From Lichenostomus cassidix (taxonomy: Eukaryota; Chordata; Aves; Passeriformes; Meliphagidae), in NCBI GenBank assembly GCA_008360975.2, contig VLJF02000046.1, positions 3,224,001 to 3,288,000 of the forward strand: 64,000 bases of DNA, read 5' to 3'. Both the position numbers and the translations under genes were made by a program. Below, piece by piece: positions 33,171-45,289 of this stretch. Position 1 is the stretch's first letter. Every line of letters begins with the position of its first letter. A model generated the notes under the pieces. It was not told the origin of the DNA and did no database searches. It saw only the letters and a program-made list of their open reading frames with translations.

Positions 33171-35898
33171 ATTCTAAAGATGGGAAGTCCCAGTTTATGG
33201 GATTTTGGTGTGATTTGGAGCTGGGGAAGGGTCACATACAATCTCAGAGGTGCCCCAAGCCTGCTCTGCTGCCATGTCTGTGATCATGGCCTCCCACAGC
33301 TGCCCTGCCCTGGGGACATGGTGGGACACCTCCTGCCAGGGCTGAGGCAACTAACAGCCCCTCATGGTCTCTCACAGCCACTCATGGCCCCTCCAAAGCC
33401 CCTCTCAGCCCCTCACAGCCCCAGGCTCAGGGCTCCTCCTGAAGCAGAAGGGATCAGGCCCTGCTCGTTCTCCTTTCACTTCAGTCACTTCACAGTGACA
33501 AGTAAAGAAAGGCTGAAATGGAGCCTTTCCCAGCGTTCCCCTCTGGGTTAATGGCTGCCCGAAGCTCTGTGCTGGCTCTGGCCCAAGCACGAACATCACT
33601 GCAGCCCCAGGCCTTTGCTGTCCCCCCGTGTCCATTCCCTGTCCCCGAGTCCCGCCCGGCTCTGGCAGCAGCAGGAGCACAGCGCAGTGGGCGCCAGCCT
33701 GGCCCAGCCGGGGCTCCCAGCAGGAGCAGCAGCAGCATTGCCAGCCCTTCCCAGCTGCTCCTGCCTTGCCTTCCCCAGGGGTTTGTCCAGGGCAATTCTG
33801 GAGTAGAGCAACAATCACCCACAAACAGCCCTGATTGCTCAGGCCCGGCTGTGCTGCCCTGAACCAACCTTCAGAGAAAGAAAGGATCAGGTTCCAGCAC
33901 TGTTTTCAGCACTGCTTTACTCACCCTGAGGTGACAGCAGGAGGCTGTTGGTGTGTTTGCCTTATCAACTGGAGGTCAAGGCTGCTGTTTCCCCTCTTCT
34001 GGTTGCCACCTGAATTTTAGCATTAAAACTGCAGTTGTCTCTTTTGATCAGTGCTACCCACGGTGCTTTCATGACAGTGAACTCAGTCTTTCTTAGCAGG
34101 CACCATGATTAGCACATCTTGAAATGCTCACAAGGCCCTGAGCACTAAGTCGAGGAGAACAAAAGCCAAATAGGACACATTGGCAGTGCTCAAACACAGT
34201 GCTGTTGCTGATGCTGTTTAAATGGAATCAGCTTACAGAGGCCATCACAGAAACTGCCTCTGCAGTGTCAAATAAAATGAAAAAAAATCCACCAGGAGAA
34301 AGAAAAACCAGAACTTCTTGACTCACTTCATTGCTTCTTCCAAGCAGCAGAAATGGGAAATGCCCAGAGGTATTTCCAGGTGCTGCTGATCCCAGTTGGA
34401 GCCCAGCCTGCTGCAGAGTCCCAGAGGAACCTGAGCCCAGCCCGGGGAGCTCCCGCAGTGTCAGAGAGCTCAGAGCATGTGGGGCCAGGCCCAGAGCCCT
34501 GGGCACGGCCGCCGATCGCGGGGCAGCGGCACAGACGGAATGTCCTGCGGCACAAACCTCCTGCTCCTTCCACACAGCACCCATCGTGCTCCCCCTGCTC
34601 CTCTCCCAGCACTGCACAAATTCCAGCTGGGAGGAGGCTTCCCAAGAGAGAGCTCCAGCTCCCTGCTCTGGTTTCAGCCTGAGTGTCCCTGCAGAGGAGC
34701 AGGGCACCTTCCTGTTCCAGAAGCTCAGGGGTCTCATTTCATGAGCAATCTGGGATGCCAATGGTTTTGTTAAGAAGGACAAAAGCAGAAGGAATGGATT
34801 AGAAATTATAAGAAAAAAATATCCTTCTTACAGACAAAGTTCCCCAAGGCATTCCCTGCATTTCTCCTTTTCAGGTTCTCTCAGATCTCTGTCTGCTCTG
34901 AGAGGTCCAGCTTGTTCTGGTGCTTATCAGGAATTGCTTGTGCTCTTGATTTATACCAGCACAAGAGATGTAGAATCATCTCAGCTGAACACAGAAACAA
35001 ACTATCTCTGTCAGCCCATCTTCATGTTCCAAATTACTTTCAAGATGGCCATGGAGATGTTGGAATGATTCTCACACAACTCTCCATTTCTGGCTGGTGG
35101 CTCTGGAGATTCTTCCTCTGAATTCAGTCAGGGTTGCATTCCCTAACAATTCCTGGTATCACTTCATGTTTTCTTTGGTTAGAACAGTAACAATGAAAAC
35201 CTTTTACCAATGGCACAACTCCCCAGCCCACAAGCAAAAGAAAGGACAAATTGTAAAGTTCTCCAAACATTTGTCCTGCTTTGCTGCAAAAGTCATGCTG
35301 CACACACAGTGCGGAAAGCCAAGAGAAGCTGCAATTGGTGGAACATCTTGTGACAGGAGTTCAACCTTGTTCTCCACAAAAGGTTCTTGAAGAGAGCAAA
35401 CAGGGCTGTGGAGAAGATTTTTGGAAAACTGAAACAGCTTTCAAGAAATTAAATGAAAATGGAAAGAAACAATTCAAGGTGTTTTCCTCTATTTATTTCT
35501 GTGCTCCCCTTTTCCATGTTGCACTACTTGTCCATCCCAGTAATTCCAAATGGATCTCACCTCGAAGATCTATGATTCAGTGAGTTTTATACACTCTAAA
35601 ACACCATAAGCTGCATCCAGTTTGCCTTTTCCTGTTTTGCCTGGAGAGCTATGCTGGAGACATAAGTGCAGTGCTTGGGTCGGGTCTGAATTCTACAGAC
35701 AGGGAATGTGCTCCGCTAGTGTTTGACCCTCAGCAGGGACAATGCACAGCAGCAACCGAGGGGATTTCTGTGCCACTGTGTCAAGACTCTGGATCTGGGC
35801 TGAACACGGCAAAGTTCCCGTCTTTGGACAGACTCAGGTGATGCCCTTGGGGCACGCGGGGCTCGGCCGTGGGGCGCGCGGGGGCGAGCGGGGAACGG
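33171..35898. other. Unassigned sequence upstream of the PIM1-like gene
   Basis: GC-rich patches at 33300-33860 and 34330-34750 contain overlapping open frames without domains. The interval 33350-33430 has a short CAGCCCCTC-type tandem. CpG density rises after about 35830 toward the PIM1-like promoter. Confidence 0.4.
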
Positions 35899-36037
35899 AC
35901 AAACGGCCACTCGGACTAACGGCCACTCGGACAAACCGCCAGTCGGACTAACGGCCACTCGGACAAACGGCCACTCGAACTAACGGCCACTCGGACAAAC
36001 GGCCAGTCGGACTAACGGCCACTCGGACAAACGGCCC
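35899..36037. repeat. 16-bp minisatellite at the PIM1-like promoter
   Basis: About 8.7 units of ACAAACGGCCACTCGG alternate with ACTAACGGCCACTCGG, giving a 32-bp higher-order period. It lies about 200 bp upstream of the ATG, inside a CpG-rich stretch, and is followed by a GCAGCGGCAGC run and a long pyrimidine tract. Confidence 0.9.
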
Positions 36038-36232
36038 TGGAGCTTCAGTTGCAGCGGCAGCAGCGGCAGCGAATACAGCGATTCTAAGGACTGTCTTCAG
36101 CTCTTTCTCCTGCTTCTCCTCTCCCTCTCCCGCTCTCCCGCATCCTCTACCCGTCTCCCTTTCCCAGTCCTACCCTCTTCTCCCGGTGTCCCCTTCCTTT
36201 CTCGCTCTCCCTCTCCCCTGCCCGCCCGGGCC

Positions 36233-38706
36233 ATGCCCCAAACCCGCCCCCGGCCCCGGGCGGGGCTGCCCCCTCCCCGCCCCTGGGCGTCCCGCCGCGC
36301 TCTCGCCTTCGCCCGCTTCTCGCCATCGTGGCAGTGGCGCTGCTGGGCGGGCATCAGTGGCTGGGGCTGGGGCGGCATCGTCACCCTTTGGCTCCGCCTG
36401 TCCCGAGCCCGGCCCCAGCCCCGACGCAGGGTCCAGCCCCGAGCCCGAGCCCGTTACCAGCTCCTCCCGGGGCCCGCGGAGGACACACGCGGCTCGTTCC
36501 CTCCCGCCGCCTCCGCTGCGGCTTCCCCGGGCCGAGCTCCGCCGCTGGGCAGCGCGGCCGCCGGCCCTGAGCCGCCGGTGCCCGGGGCGGGTGGGAATGC
36601 CCAGCCCGGGGCGCTCGGGGGGCGCTCGGGGGCCGTGTCTGGCCCCGGGCCGAGCGCTGACGGCCGCGTGTCGCCCGCAGGGAAGGCGCAGGAGGCCCTG
36701 CAGGATCGCTACCGCCTGGGTTCGCTGCTGGGCACAGGCGGCTTCGGCAGCGTCTTCTCGGCGACGCGGCTGGCGGACGGTGCCCCGGTGAGTGGCGGGG
36801 CTGGCGGCGGGCGGAGGAGGAGGAGGAGGAGGAGGAGGAGGACGAGGAGAAGGACGGGGCGCGGCGGGGCGGGCGGCGAGCTCAGCCCGCTGCTGCCCCT
36901 TGCTCGCAGGTGGCCATCAAGTGCGTGCAGAGGGATCGCATCCGGCATTGGGGCGAGCTGGTGAGTGAGCCATTGGGGCCAGCGGCAGAAGCCGGGGCGA
37001 GCCGGGCGGCGAGGAGCCAGGGCCCGGCAGGGTGGGAGCCGCCGGGAGCCCCGGAGGGAGAGCGGGCGAGGGGTGAGCGGGGGGCGCCGAGCATCCCGGG
37101 CTGGGTGAGGGATCCCAGAGCCCTGGCACAGCCTCAGCCCCACTGACAGCAGCTTGGTCCTCCCTCAGCCCGATGGCACCCGTGCGCCCCTGGAGATCGT
37201 GCTGCTGGACAAGGTGTCCACTGGGTTCCATGGTGTAATTCAGCTCCTGGAATGGTTCGAGTTCCCCACCAGCTTCTTGATGGTGATGGAGCGTCCGGAG
37301 CAGTGCCAGGACCTGTGTGATTTCATCCTGGCTCGGGGGTTGCTGCCGGAGGAGGAGGCTCGGGGGCTGTTCTGCCAGGTGCTGCAGGCCGTGCGGCACT
37401 GCACCAGCTGCGGGGTGCTGCACAGAGACATCAAACCTGGCAACATCCTCCTGGACCTGTGCACCAGACAGGTCAAACTGATCGACTTTGGCTGTGGCAC
37501 CTTCCTCCAGGACACAGTGTACACCAAATTTGCAGGTGAGCCCTCCCAGGAGATGCTTCTGGGCACCTCATGGCCCAGCGTGGGTGTAGCTCCAGGGATT
37601 CCCCCATTTGCTGCAGGTCATGGGATTGCTTCTTCAGCCAAGTTGCTTTTGGGTGGGGGGACCAGCTCTTGGCCCTGCTGACAGCCTTCAGCACCCACTC
37701 TGTCCTGGGCTGGGGCAGGGGCAGCCAGCCTGACAAAAACACACATGGGGGTAGCAGTGAGGGGGATCAGACCCTGTGCCCTGGCTGGTTTGGTGTGCAG
37801 GTGAGGAAGGGCTTGGACTGCTCTGCTCCCCTTGGGTTATTAATGTTTCTTAGGGCAATGCAGGCAGAAAGGAGAGTGGTTTTTCCCCACCACTGCGTGG
37901 GTTTTTCATTGGCATTTCATGGTCAGGCCTTCCCAGGTCTTCTGCTTCTCTCTTCCAGCACCAGTGGCTTCTTTTAGAACCCCAAGTTTGTACACAAGTC
38001 ACAGGTGCTGGCAAGAGGGCAGCAGATCACCCCATGTGCCACTGGTGCAGCCCCTGCATGCCCAGGGATGCTGGGGTGAGGTTCTGGGAGCAGCAGCATC
38101 CCCTGATGAACTCCATCTGTATTCCACAGGAACACTGTCCTACAGCCCACCAGAGTGGACCCAGCTCAGATGTTACCATGGCGAGGCAGCAACGATCTGG
38201 TCCCTGGGTATCCTGCTGTACCAGATGGTCTGCGGGAAGCACCCATTCAAGAAGGGCCGGGAGATCATCTGGGGCGAGCTCTTGTTCCCACAACACCTTT
38301 CTCAAGGTAAATCCTCATCTCTGTGGCACAGGGGGAATATCAGTGCTGGGAGACAGCAGCAGGCTCATGAGGAGGTGCTGGTAGCTGCTGAGGAGGTGGC
38401 ACATGTTCTGCTCTCCTGCTCTCCTCTAAAACAGGGAATTGACTGGAAATTTTAAACACAGCTCTGAGCACATCCAGCATAGGCAGGGCATGGGAACAGG
38501 GAGGCAAAGTGAACAGCATCCTTCTCCAAGTGACTGGCAGTTTCTGGTTTCTCTCCCCAGAGTGCAAAGATCTTATCAAGGGGTGTTTATCCATGCACTC
38601 CTTGAACAGGCCGTCACTGGAAGATCTCTTCTATGAGCCTTGGCTGCAGGGCTCTGCCCTAGAAGATGGGAGAGATCCACAGGCACTGTTTGGGCCTGGT
38701 AAGTAA
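36233..38706 (+). CDS. PIM1-like: PIM1-like serine/threonine kinase, five coding exons
   Basis: PIM kinases are constitutively active cytoplasmic/nuclear kinases that promote survival and growth. Coding exons with GT/AG borders and matching phases are 36233-36787, 36910-36960, 37169-37535, 38130-38306 and 38561-38706, giving 431 residues. Residues 1-150 are Arg/Pro-rich, longer than in short mammalian PIM1. The kinase domain has the P-loop LGTGGFGSV (166-174), VAIK with K189, the proline-containing PIM hinge ERPEQCQDL (243-251), HRDIKPGN (287-294), DFG (308-310) and SPPEW in place of APE. All catalytic residues are intact, so it could be active. The intron at 36788-36909 carries a GAG triplet run. 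It may belong to the PIM1-like family expanded in songbirds. An alternative is splicing of exon 1 at an AG near 36681 (CCCGCAG) from another upstream exon. Confidence 0.88.
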
Positions 38707-38930
38707 CAGCTGCACACATGTCTTGGCAATAAGAAGCAAAGAAAACCAAACTGTTTTGTGCTGCCTGTAGCCTGGAGCAGGGATCATCAGATGGAAACAC
38801 ACAGCTCTTGTGCTGGAGCTGAGCTGCTCTGGCAAGCACTGGTGGCCACCATCCAAGCTGGTTTTGCTTGTCCTGGTTCATTGATGGCTGGGGCCCTGGG
38901 CAGAACCCTGACAGCCTGCTCTGCCCCCAG

Positions 38931-39600
38931 GGAAGGAGCAGGAGCCCCTGGAGAAGCTGGACCAGGTGGGGCTGCTGCTGGAGACACCAGGGACACCCTC
39001 AAGGATGAGCACCTCTTCCACGACCCAGCCATCTGCAGCTGAAGAAGATTGACTTTGATTCTGGCACCTTCTGCAAAGACACACTCCACACCCAATGTGC
39101 AGGTGAGTGCACAGCCAGGAGATGCTCCCAGATCTGGGCATTGCACAGCCTGGCTGGGCACCAAAGGTTCCCCCTTGGCTGGGGTGGATGCAAGGAATTC
39201 TTCAGTTGTCTGCCAAACTGCTCTTTGGCTCTGGGCAGCTGCTGAGGAGGAGGATCTGCCATGGCTGGCTGGAGGCTGGGCACATGTCCTGCCCTCCTGC
39301 TCTCCTCCCAAAGGCAGCAATGATGGGGAGGTTTGGGCACAGCTCTGAGCACAGCCAGCATGGCCTGGGCACTGTGGGCAGTTGGGACAAGGGGACAGAA
39401 GCCTTCAGCTGATGGTGATTTCTGGTTTCTCTCCTTCCAGCAGGGCTCTGCAGATGCTGAGGCTGCTCTGGGCTCTGCCAGGGCTCTGCTGGGGCTCAGC
39501 CCTGGGCACAGCTGGGTCTGCTCTGCCCTCCCATTGCTCTGACAGCTCTGCATCAGACGAGCCTGTTCTGAGCACAGCGACTGAGCTTTCTGCTTGTGCA
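38931..39600 (+). pseudogene. PIM1-like: Second, broken PIM-like copy
   Basis: An exon-like stretch at 38931 encodes GKEQEPLEKLDQVGLLLE, closer to canonical PIM1 exon 2 than the intact gene next door. Within 120 bp it passes to the end of the catalytic exon (IDFDSGTFCKDTLHTQC), with a GT donor at 39103. Everything between is deleted, including the lysine, hinge and HRD motifs. The sequence up to about 39450 parallels the last intron of the intact gene. It is a tandem partial duplicate that cannot encode a kinase. Confidence 0.75.
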
Positions 39601-41504
39601 GGTGAGTGAGACTCTCCTGCAGGCCCAGAGATTGCAGTGAGGGAGACACATCCAATTGGCAAGAACCCAAACACTCCACAGTCCCAGCTGGATGCCTCTA
39701 TCACCACAGGATGTTTTGTCTGTCCCACTCTGCATTCCTGTTGGGCTGGAACTGTGCAATTGCACTTTCTTCCTCCTCTAGGAGTACCATGAGTGAGCCA
39801 AACCTGGCGAGTGGGCCTTGTTCCTAAGGCAGTGCAATCTGGAGTTGATGGCTGAAGAATTGCCCTTCTCCACTTGCAAGCCAGAGCAAAAAGCTGTAAG
39901 TGGGACTTTCTGTCTTTAAGAAACCACTGACAGTTTCAGAGGGAATGTACAGCTCATTCACAGGGTGAGAAGGAAGGGCATCTTCTAAAGGAGTTGAGAT
40001 TTGACAGAGTTTAGGTTCCCAGTCCTGCTTAGAGCTGGCAGGTCACAATCAATTTCCTAATACTTCACAAATGAAAACAACAATGTTGGAAACAAATCCC
40101 AAAATATTTAAAAACAGGCTTCTGAGTAGGATGGATCCATGCCATCAGAACATTTTCAAAGTAAATAACTGAGTTCTCATATTCAAAAGATCAGTTACCT
40201 CTTAATTGAAGTTTACAGAAAATTTTTCACTACACATTTGGAGTTTCTTTTAATATTTTAATTTTTTTCTGATTTCTTTTTCCTTTTCTTTTTTTAAATT
40301 TTTCTTTTCTAAATCAGAAAACATGTCCTGAAAGAGGAGTGTCCTTTTCCCCTCACTCCCATGTGGAGCAGCTCCCTTCCTGCAGAGCCTGGCAGCTCCT
40401 GGCCCCTGCAGGGCTGAGGCTTTTCCCCGTTGCTGTGCACAGACTGATGGAGCAGCACTGCTGAACACAGGGACACCCAGAGGGACCAAAAGCAGCTGCC
40501 TTTGTCCACCTGAAGCTCCAGTGGCCAAACTCTGAGCAGACATGGCTGGAAGAGACTGGCAGGCTCCCTGTTTGCTGTGCTCCCCACTTGTGAGGGGCCC
40601 AGCTTTGCGTGAGGCACAGTGAGAACAAGGGGCAGCTCCCTCCCAGCCCCACAGCCAAGGGACCCCTCTGGCCCCGGGGCTTGGGGCACTGTCAGCACCT
40701 GCTGCTTCAGCCACTGCTTCTGCTGGCATTGAGAGCAACAACCACATTGTGGCTGATCCCGAGGGAGCAGCAGCAGGGCCTGGAGCTGATCCCTGAGTCT
40801 GGGCAGGGCTGGACAAATGACCCCACAGCAGCAGCAGCAGCAAATGGAGCTGACTTTGAGCACAGCCCCTGCCACTCCTCCCTCCTGTTTGCAGTGGTGT
40901 CACAGCAGCCTGAGGCACCTGGGAGCCCTCAGTGCCAGCAGGGACTCGAGATGGCAGCCCTGGGCTCCTGGAGGTTGTGCAAGGAACGGAGCTGGGCACT
41001 CCCTGTCCATATGGAGCTTGCAGATGGAAAAGGCTGCTGTGCCCAGGCAGCTCCAAGGGCAGAGAAATGAGGCTCTCGAGCACTTGATCTGGGCCAGTTC
41101 CACAGTCCTGGGCAGCAGCCAGCGAGCCCAGGGGGAACAGAGGGCACAGCAAGAGGGACAAAAGCAGTCAATGGCAGAGACTGGAGACAGCCAGACCTGG
41201 CAGAAGGAACAGCTGCTTCCTTGCACTCTTGAAGAAAGCTCTTGGCTGTTTCAAAGCACTGAAAAGTGTGAAGGGCAGAGAGGAGGTGACACCAAACAAT
41301 GCTCCTGTTTTCACACCCTCCCCTCTCAGTGTCCCAGAATGAACTGGATGAACTCTGCTCTTCTCTCTGAGTTGTCTTGTTCAGCATGAGCAGCTTAGCA
41401 CCAGGAGCTAAAGGAGCTGAAGCCTTAGGCCTTTTGGGCCTTAGGGACTTTTGGACCAAAGTAATTCTGCTAATGTGGACCTAGCTGAATGCAGCAGATA
41501 GAAT
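39601..41504. other. Unassigned sequence with pyrimidine tract
   Basis: A T/C-rich run lies at about 40247-40320. The stretch 40320-41400 is GC-rich with CAG repeats near 40830-40845 and overlapping frames on both strands. No domain is recognised. Confidence 0.4.
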
Positions 41505-41610
41505 CCTGGAATTGCAGAATCCTTTCTGTTGGAAAAGACCTCTGAGCTCATCAATCCAGCTGTTTACCCAGCACTGTCAGCCCAGCACTAAGCCACATCC
41601 CTGCAGTGCC
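41505..41610 (-). mobile_element. CR1: CR1 LINE 3'-end fragment
   Basis: GTTGGAAAAGACCTCTGAG preceded by GAATCC-type tail repeats marks a reversed CR1 3' end, immediately left of the gammaretrovirus-like provirus. Confidence 0.65.
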
Positions 41611-41635
41611 AAGGCCTGACCAAGAGACCTGACTG

Positions 41636-42296
41636 AGGCCTGAGCAACAGGCCCTGAGCCAAAGGTGACCTTGAGATGAAACTTCCAACCAAATATTATC
41701 TTTGTATCTGCTCATTAACAAAATGTGCATGATCATTAGCATTGTGATAGATGTATTCACTCATTAGTGAAACATGTATTTGCCTTTCTGTATTTATAAG
41801 CTGGACAAGGCCATGAAATCTGACATCTGGCCTTGTTTAGAGAGTATGGTCAAAGTCAACTCCCTTGGTTCCTCCTTGAGCCCTGGCCAGGCTTTGGGAG
41901 AAGCCAAGAGGAGGATGAAACCAGATGTTCCTGCACTAGCAGTGCTGTCAGTGTGTTTATTCAGCACTGTCACAGCTGGGCCCTCTCCCAGCCAGGCTGG
42001 AAGCCTCACCTGTGGGTGGATGCACCTGCAGGAATTGCCAGTTGTTGGCAGTGGCTCTGCAGTCCTTGGCTGTGACAGCTTCCCCAGCTGATGAGGGGAT
42101 CTGGGTGATGGTAAAGTCTGAGGGTAACTGGTGATGGATCTTTCTTCATCACTGCAGGCAATCTTTGGTAGTGCTGATTGGGTGCATTGCTGAGCTTTGA
42201 ACTACAGTTAATTGCACTGATTCCTGCAGTGCATTACACTGATTCCTTCAGTTGGTGTCTGTGTCTTTGGTGCTGACCCTGCCCACTGGCAAAACA
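41636..42296 (+). repeat. 5' LTR of the gammaretrovirus-like provirus
   Basis: It shares long identical stretches with 45290-45971, for example from GGAAGCCTCACCTGTGGG onward. A TATTTATAAG box lies near 41789. The 3' part after the TTGGGTGCATTGC motif differs from the other LTR by an indel-rich segment. Confidence 0.75.
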
Positions 42297-44399
42297 AAAT
42301 TGGTGTAGTCTGGCCAGATCACAACAAAATGTCACTTTTTAAATGTAAATGTAAGGAATCTGTCCCATCCAAAATTCCCTGTTGGGAAGACCTTCCCTAT
42401 AGTTCACTGGCTCTGCAGGGGGCTGAGATCAGAGCACTGTGTGAGCAATGGGGAAGTTGGCTAAAAGAAGCTGAACCACTGGATGTATTAAAATGCATCC
42501 AAAATTGCATGTGGAAAAAAAAAGAACTGGGTTTGGGAAGAAGAGGATAAATTTTGCTAACAGTATATTGGAATCATCACCAACAGAAGGAACAATTGTT
42601 TTTGGAATGCTCCCACATGGAGCAAGAGAAATTTTTAATCTTGAGCTCAGATTTCTTTGTGCAAGTGAAATAATATAAGAATATAATAAATATATATTTA
42701 TATATAAAATAAAAAGCATATATATGTATATATATAAACTAAATGCTAATGTGAAATAATGCTGACAATCCTAATTTGTTACCTTTGGCTGCTCAGGGAT
42801 GTAACACTAAATACCCTACAGAAAATGTTTGGACAGGACCCAAACGTGAGTGGGAAACTTGGTGAGATTGTGTATAAGGAATAAAGGAGGATGGGATGAA
42901 ATTGGCTATTTTTATATGGTTTGCTGATACTGTGATGTGGAATGCTTTGTCTGTTAATGTGAGAAATAAAGTGATTAAGGCTGCTGGGTTTTTCATATAC
43001 CACACTATGCACAAGCTGCAGGATTGGTAGAATGGATGGAGGGGTTGTTAAAAGAGCAGATGAAAAAATGAGGAGATAGGAACTTGTCTGGATGAAGAAT
43101 ACCTTGCAGGTCCACCCCAGAAGCTGCAGGGCTGGACCTTTATGCATTAGAATTAATGAGGATAAATCAGAAGCAAATGAGAATTATCAATACCAGAATA
43201 GGAATTCAGATTCCTCCAGAACACTTTGGTTTGATAACTGCTCACTGAAGCTTGGCCTTGCAAAGTGTTCATGTCATGGGAGGAGGAATTGATGCAGATT
43301 ATCAAGGAGAAATTAAATTCTTTTAAACAATAGTGAGCAAGATTTGATTATGCAAACCCATGACAGGTTAGGACAACTACTGATATTGCAGTTTTAAAAA
43401 CAGTTGTGAAAAAAGGAGATCCACCTCAAATCACTACTGCTTGTGAAGATAAAGGGTTTGGATCCAGCAGTCCTAATAATGGAGCCCCAGTGTGGGTCCA
43501 GAGGCCAAATGGCCCTCCTGAGCCAGCAGAAGGAACAGCTCTGGGGAAAGACACCACTTTTAATCCTGAAACCTGGGCAGGAACGATGGGAATATGTCCC
43601 TGCAGCCAAGTGTTCTATGGGAGAACAAGTAGATGTTATAGGATGTTGTTTTACAGATCCTGCCAGACCAAATCTCCCTGTTTGCCCCAACGTTCCCTTT
43701 GGAAAATGCTTTGATCCACAGGGCTCCATGTGAGGACTGATGTGACACTGAGTGACTTCCACACGAATTCAGCCAGGAGCCTGGAGCACCTCAAGGACTG
43801 GGACCTGGCAGCTCTCCAGCCAAAGGGGAAAGGACCCACCAAGCCTTGTTACCCACAGACACCGCAGTGAACAGCAAAGGACCTTGGGGCATTATTGTGG
43901 AATTAAAAAGGAGCCAGCTCCATGGACAGTGGAATTATTGTTCTTAACCCAATAGAGATTGAGGAAAAAGATTGAATAACCTTGTCACTAAAGTACTGCT
44001 TATGTCTGTAAGTTGTATCTTGTAATCAACCAGAATCTTTGTTTGCAAGAAACACCTCTGGAGTTTCACCAAGGGATTAGTCATGGAAATTTGTATGAAA
44101 ATGTAAAGATCAGAGTAGCCAAAATACTCCACATAACTAATTTCTAGATATGTTCCCAACCAATGTTGGGAGGAATGGGATTCCCTTGGAGGGCCCATCC
44201 TGTGGGGTGGCAGAACTCTGTCAATGGACTCTGACTTGTAATGGAGTCAGTGAAGGGACAGTTAAAGAAAACTGTACTTGGAACAAAAGAATACAATGAT
44301 CAGTTTTACAGGATTCAATAAGATTTCACTTCAGGAGGAACTGAACCCTGTTATAGTTAGAGGCCAAAATATGGAAGGATTTATATGGTTTAGAATTAC

Positions 44400-44985
44400 T
44401 TAAAATGTCAGTAGAACTTGTGGTGCTGGAGCTGGTCAGTGTCAGTGTCACACCACTGTCAGCTGCAGGGCCACCATTTAGGGTACTTTGGCAACAATCA
44501 CAGGGAAGATTTGGGGCCAAGAGAACATTTCCCACCCAAAGAGTGCCTTTGATTTCACAAAGCCAAAGATTCTGGTTCACCATATGCCCTATGTGCACTG
44601 CCTTATCCTATGGAGTATGCAGTTACAAGTTAAATAGATGATTAGAAGAAGTAGCAAATGATGCTAATAAAATATTGAACAGCACATCCTGAGAGCTCCA
44701 ACAAACACCAGTGGGGCTCTACAGAACTGCATGGCCTTGGATTATCTGCTTGCTGGGCATGGAGGAACCTGTGCTGTTTTAGGACAGGAATATTGTACTT
44801 CTATCAGTGATGGGTTTGAAATCCAACAATCAGGAATCACCTCAATAGAAAGAGAAGTAGAAGAGTGGCAGAAAGAAGAAAATTCATCTTGGATTGGCTT
44901 TGTGGCTGCCAAGCTGGAGGCTGCTGCAAAATGCATTCATGGCAGTAATAATTGTGTGTGTACTTGGGGTATTATGATTCCATGT
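44400..44985 (+). pseudogene. env: Retroviral envelope remnant (SU/TM)
   Basis: The frame from 44731 contains MALDYLLAGHGGTCAV, the conserved region of gammaretrovirus-type transmembrane subunits. It is followed by the cysteine motif region, where one cysteine of the usual C-x6-CC pattern is replaced by tyrosine (C-x6-YC). The frame then reaches a Trp- and Ala-rich segment and a stop at 44986-44988. Upstream SU-like sequence is broken by stops. It is fossil coding sequence with no full-length product. Confidence 0.7.
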
Positions 44986-45289
44986 TAGAGTTGTTGTAGC
45001 ACTTTGTGCTGGAAAATGGAGACTTTAGACTTCTCTAAAAAGATACAGAGTCTCAAGAAGAAAGGGAGATTTGATAGATAACGTAAAGAATAGCAACTAA
45101 TGAGGCATGTTTGAAAGAGAATGCGAATTATAAATTGGAGTAATGAACTTGAAGAGCGCTTAATTAAAGAGCAAGAGGCAATGCCTTTATGCCTAATACC
45201 TAAATCTAAGGTTTAATTATCGAAAGAATTGTTATGAAGATTGTAATTCATCTCTAGGTCCAAGGACCAACTGAAGTACCAAGGCCTGA

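Noticed and set aside
43406..43762. Intact retroviral gene in the 41.6-46 kb provirus
   Set aside because: Frames on both strands are short and interrupted. Only fragmentary integrase-end and envelope similarity can be supported.
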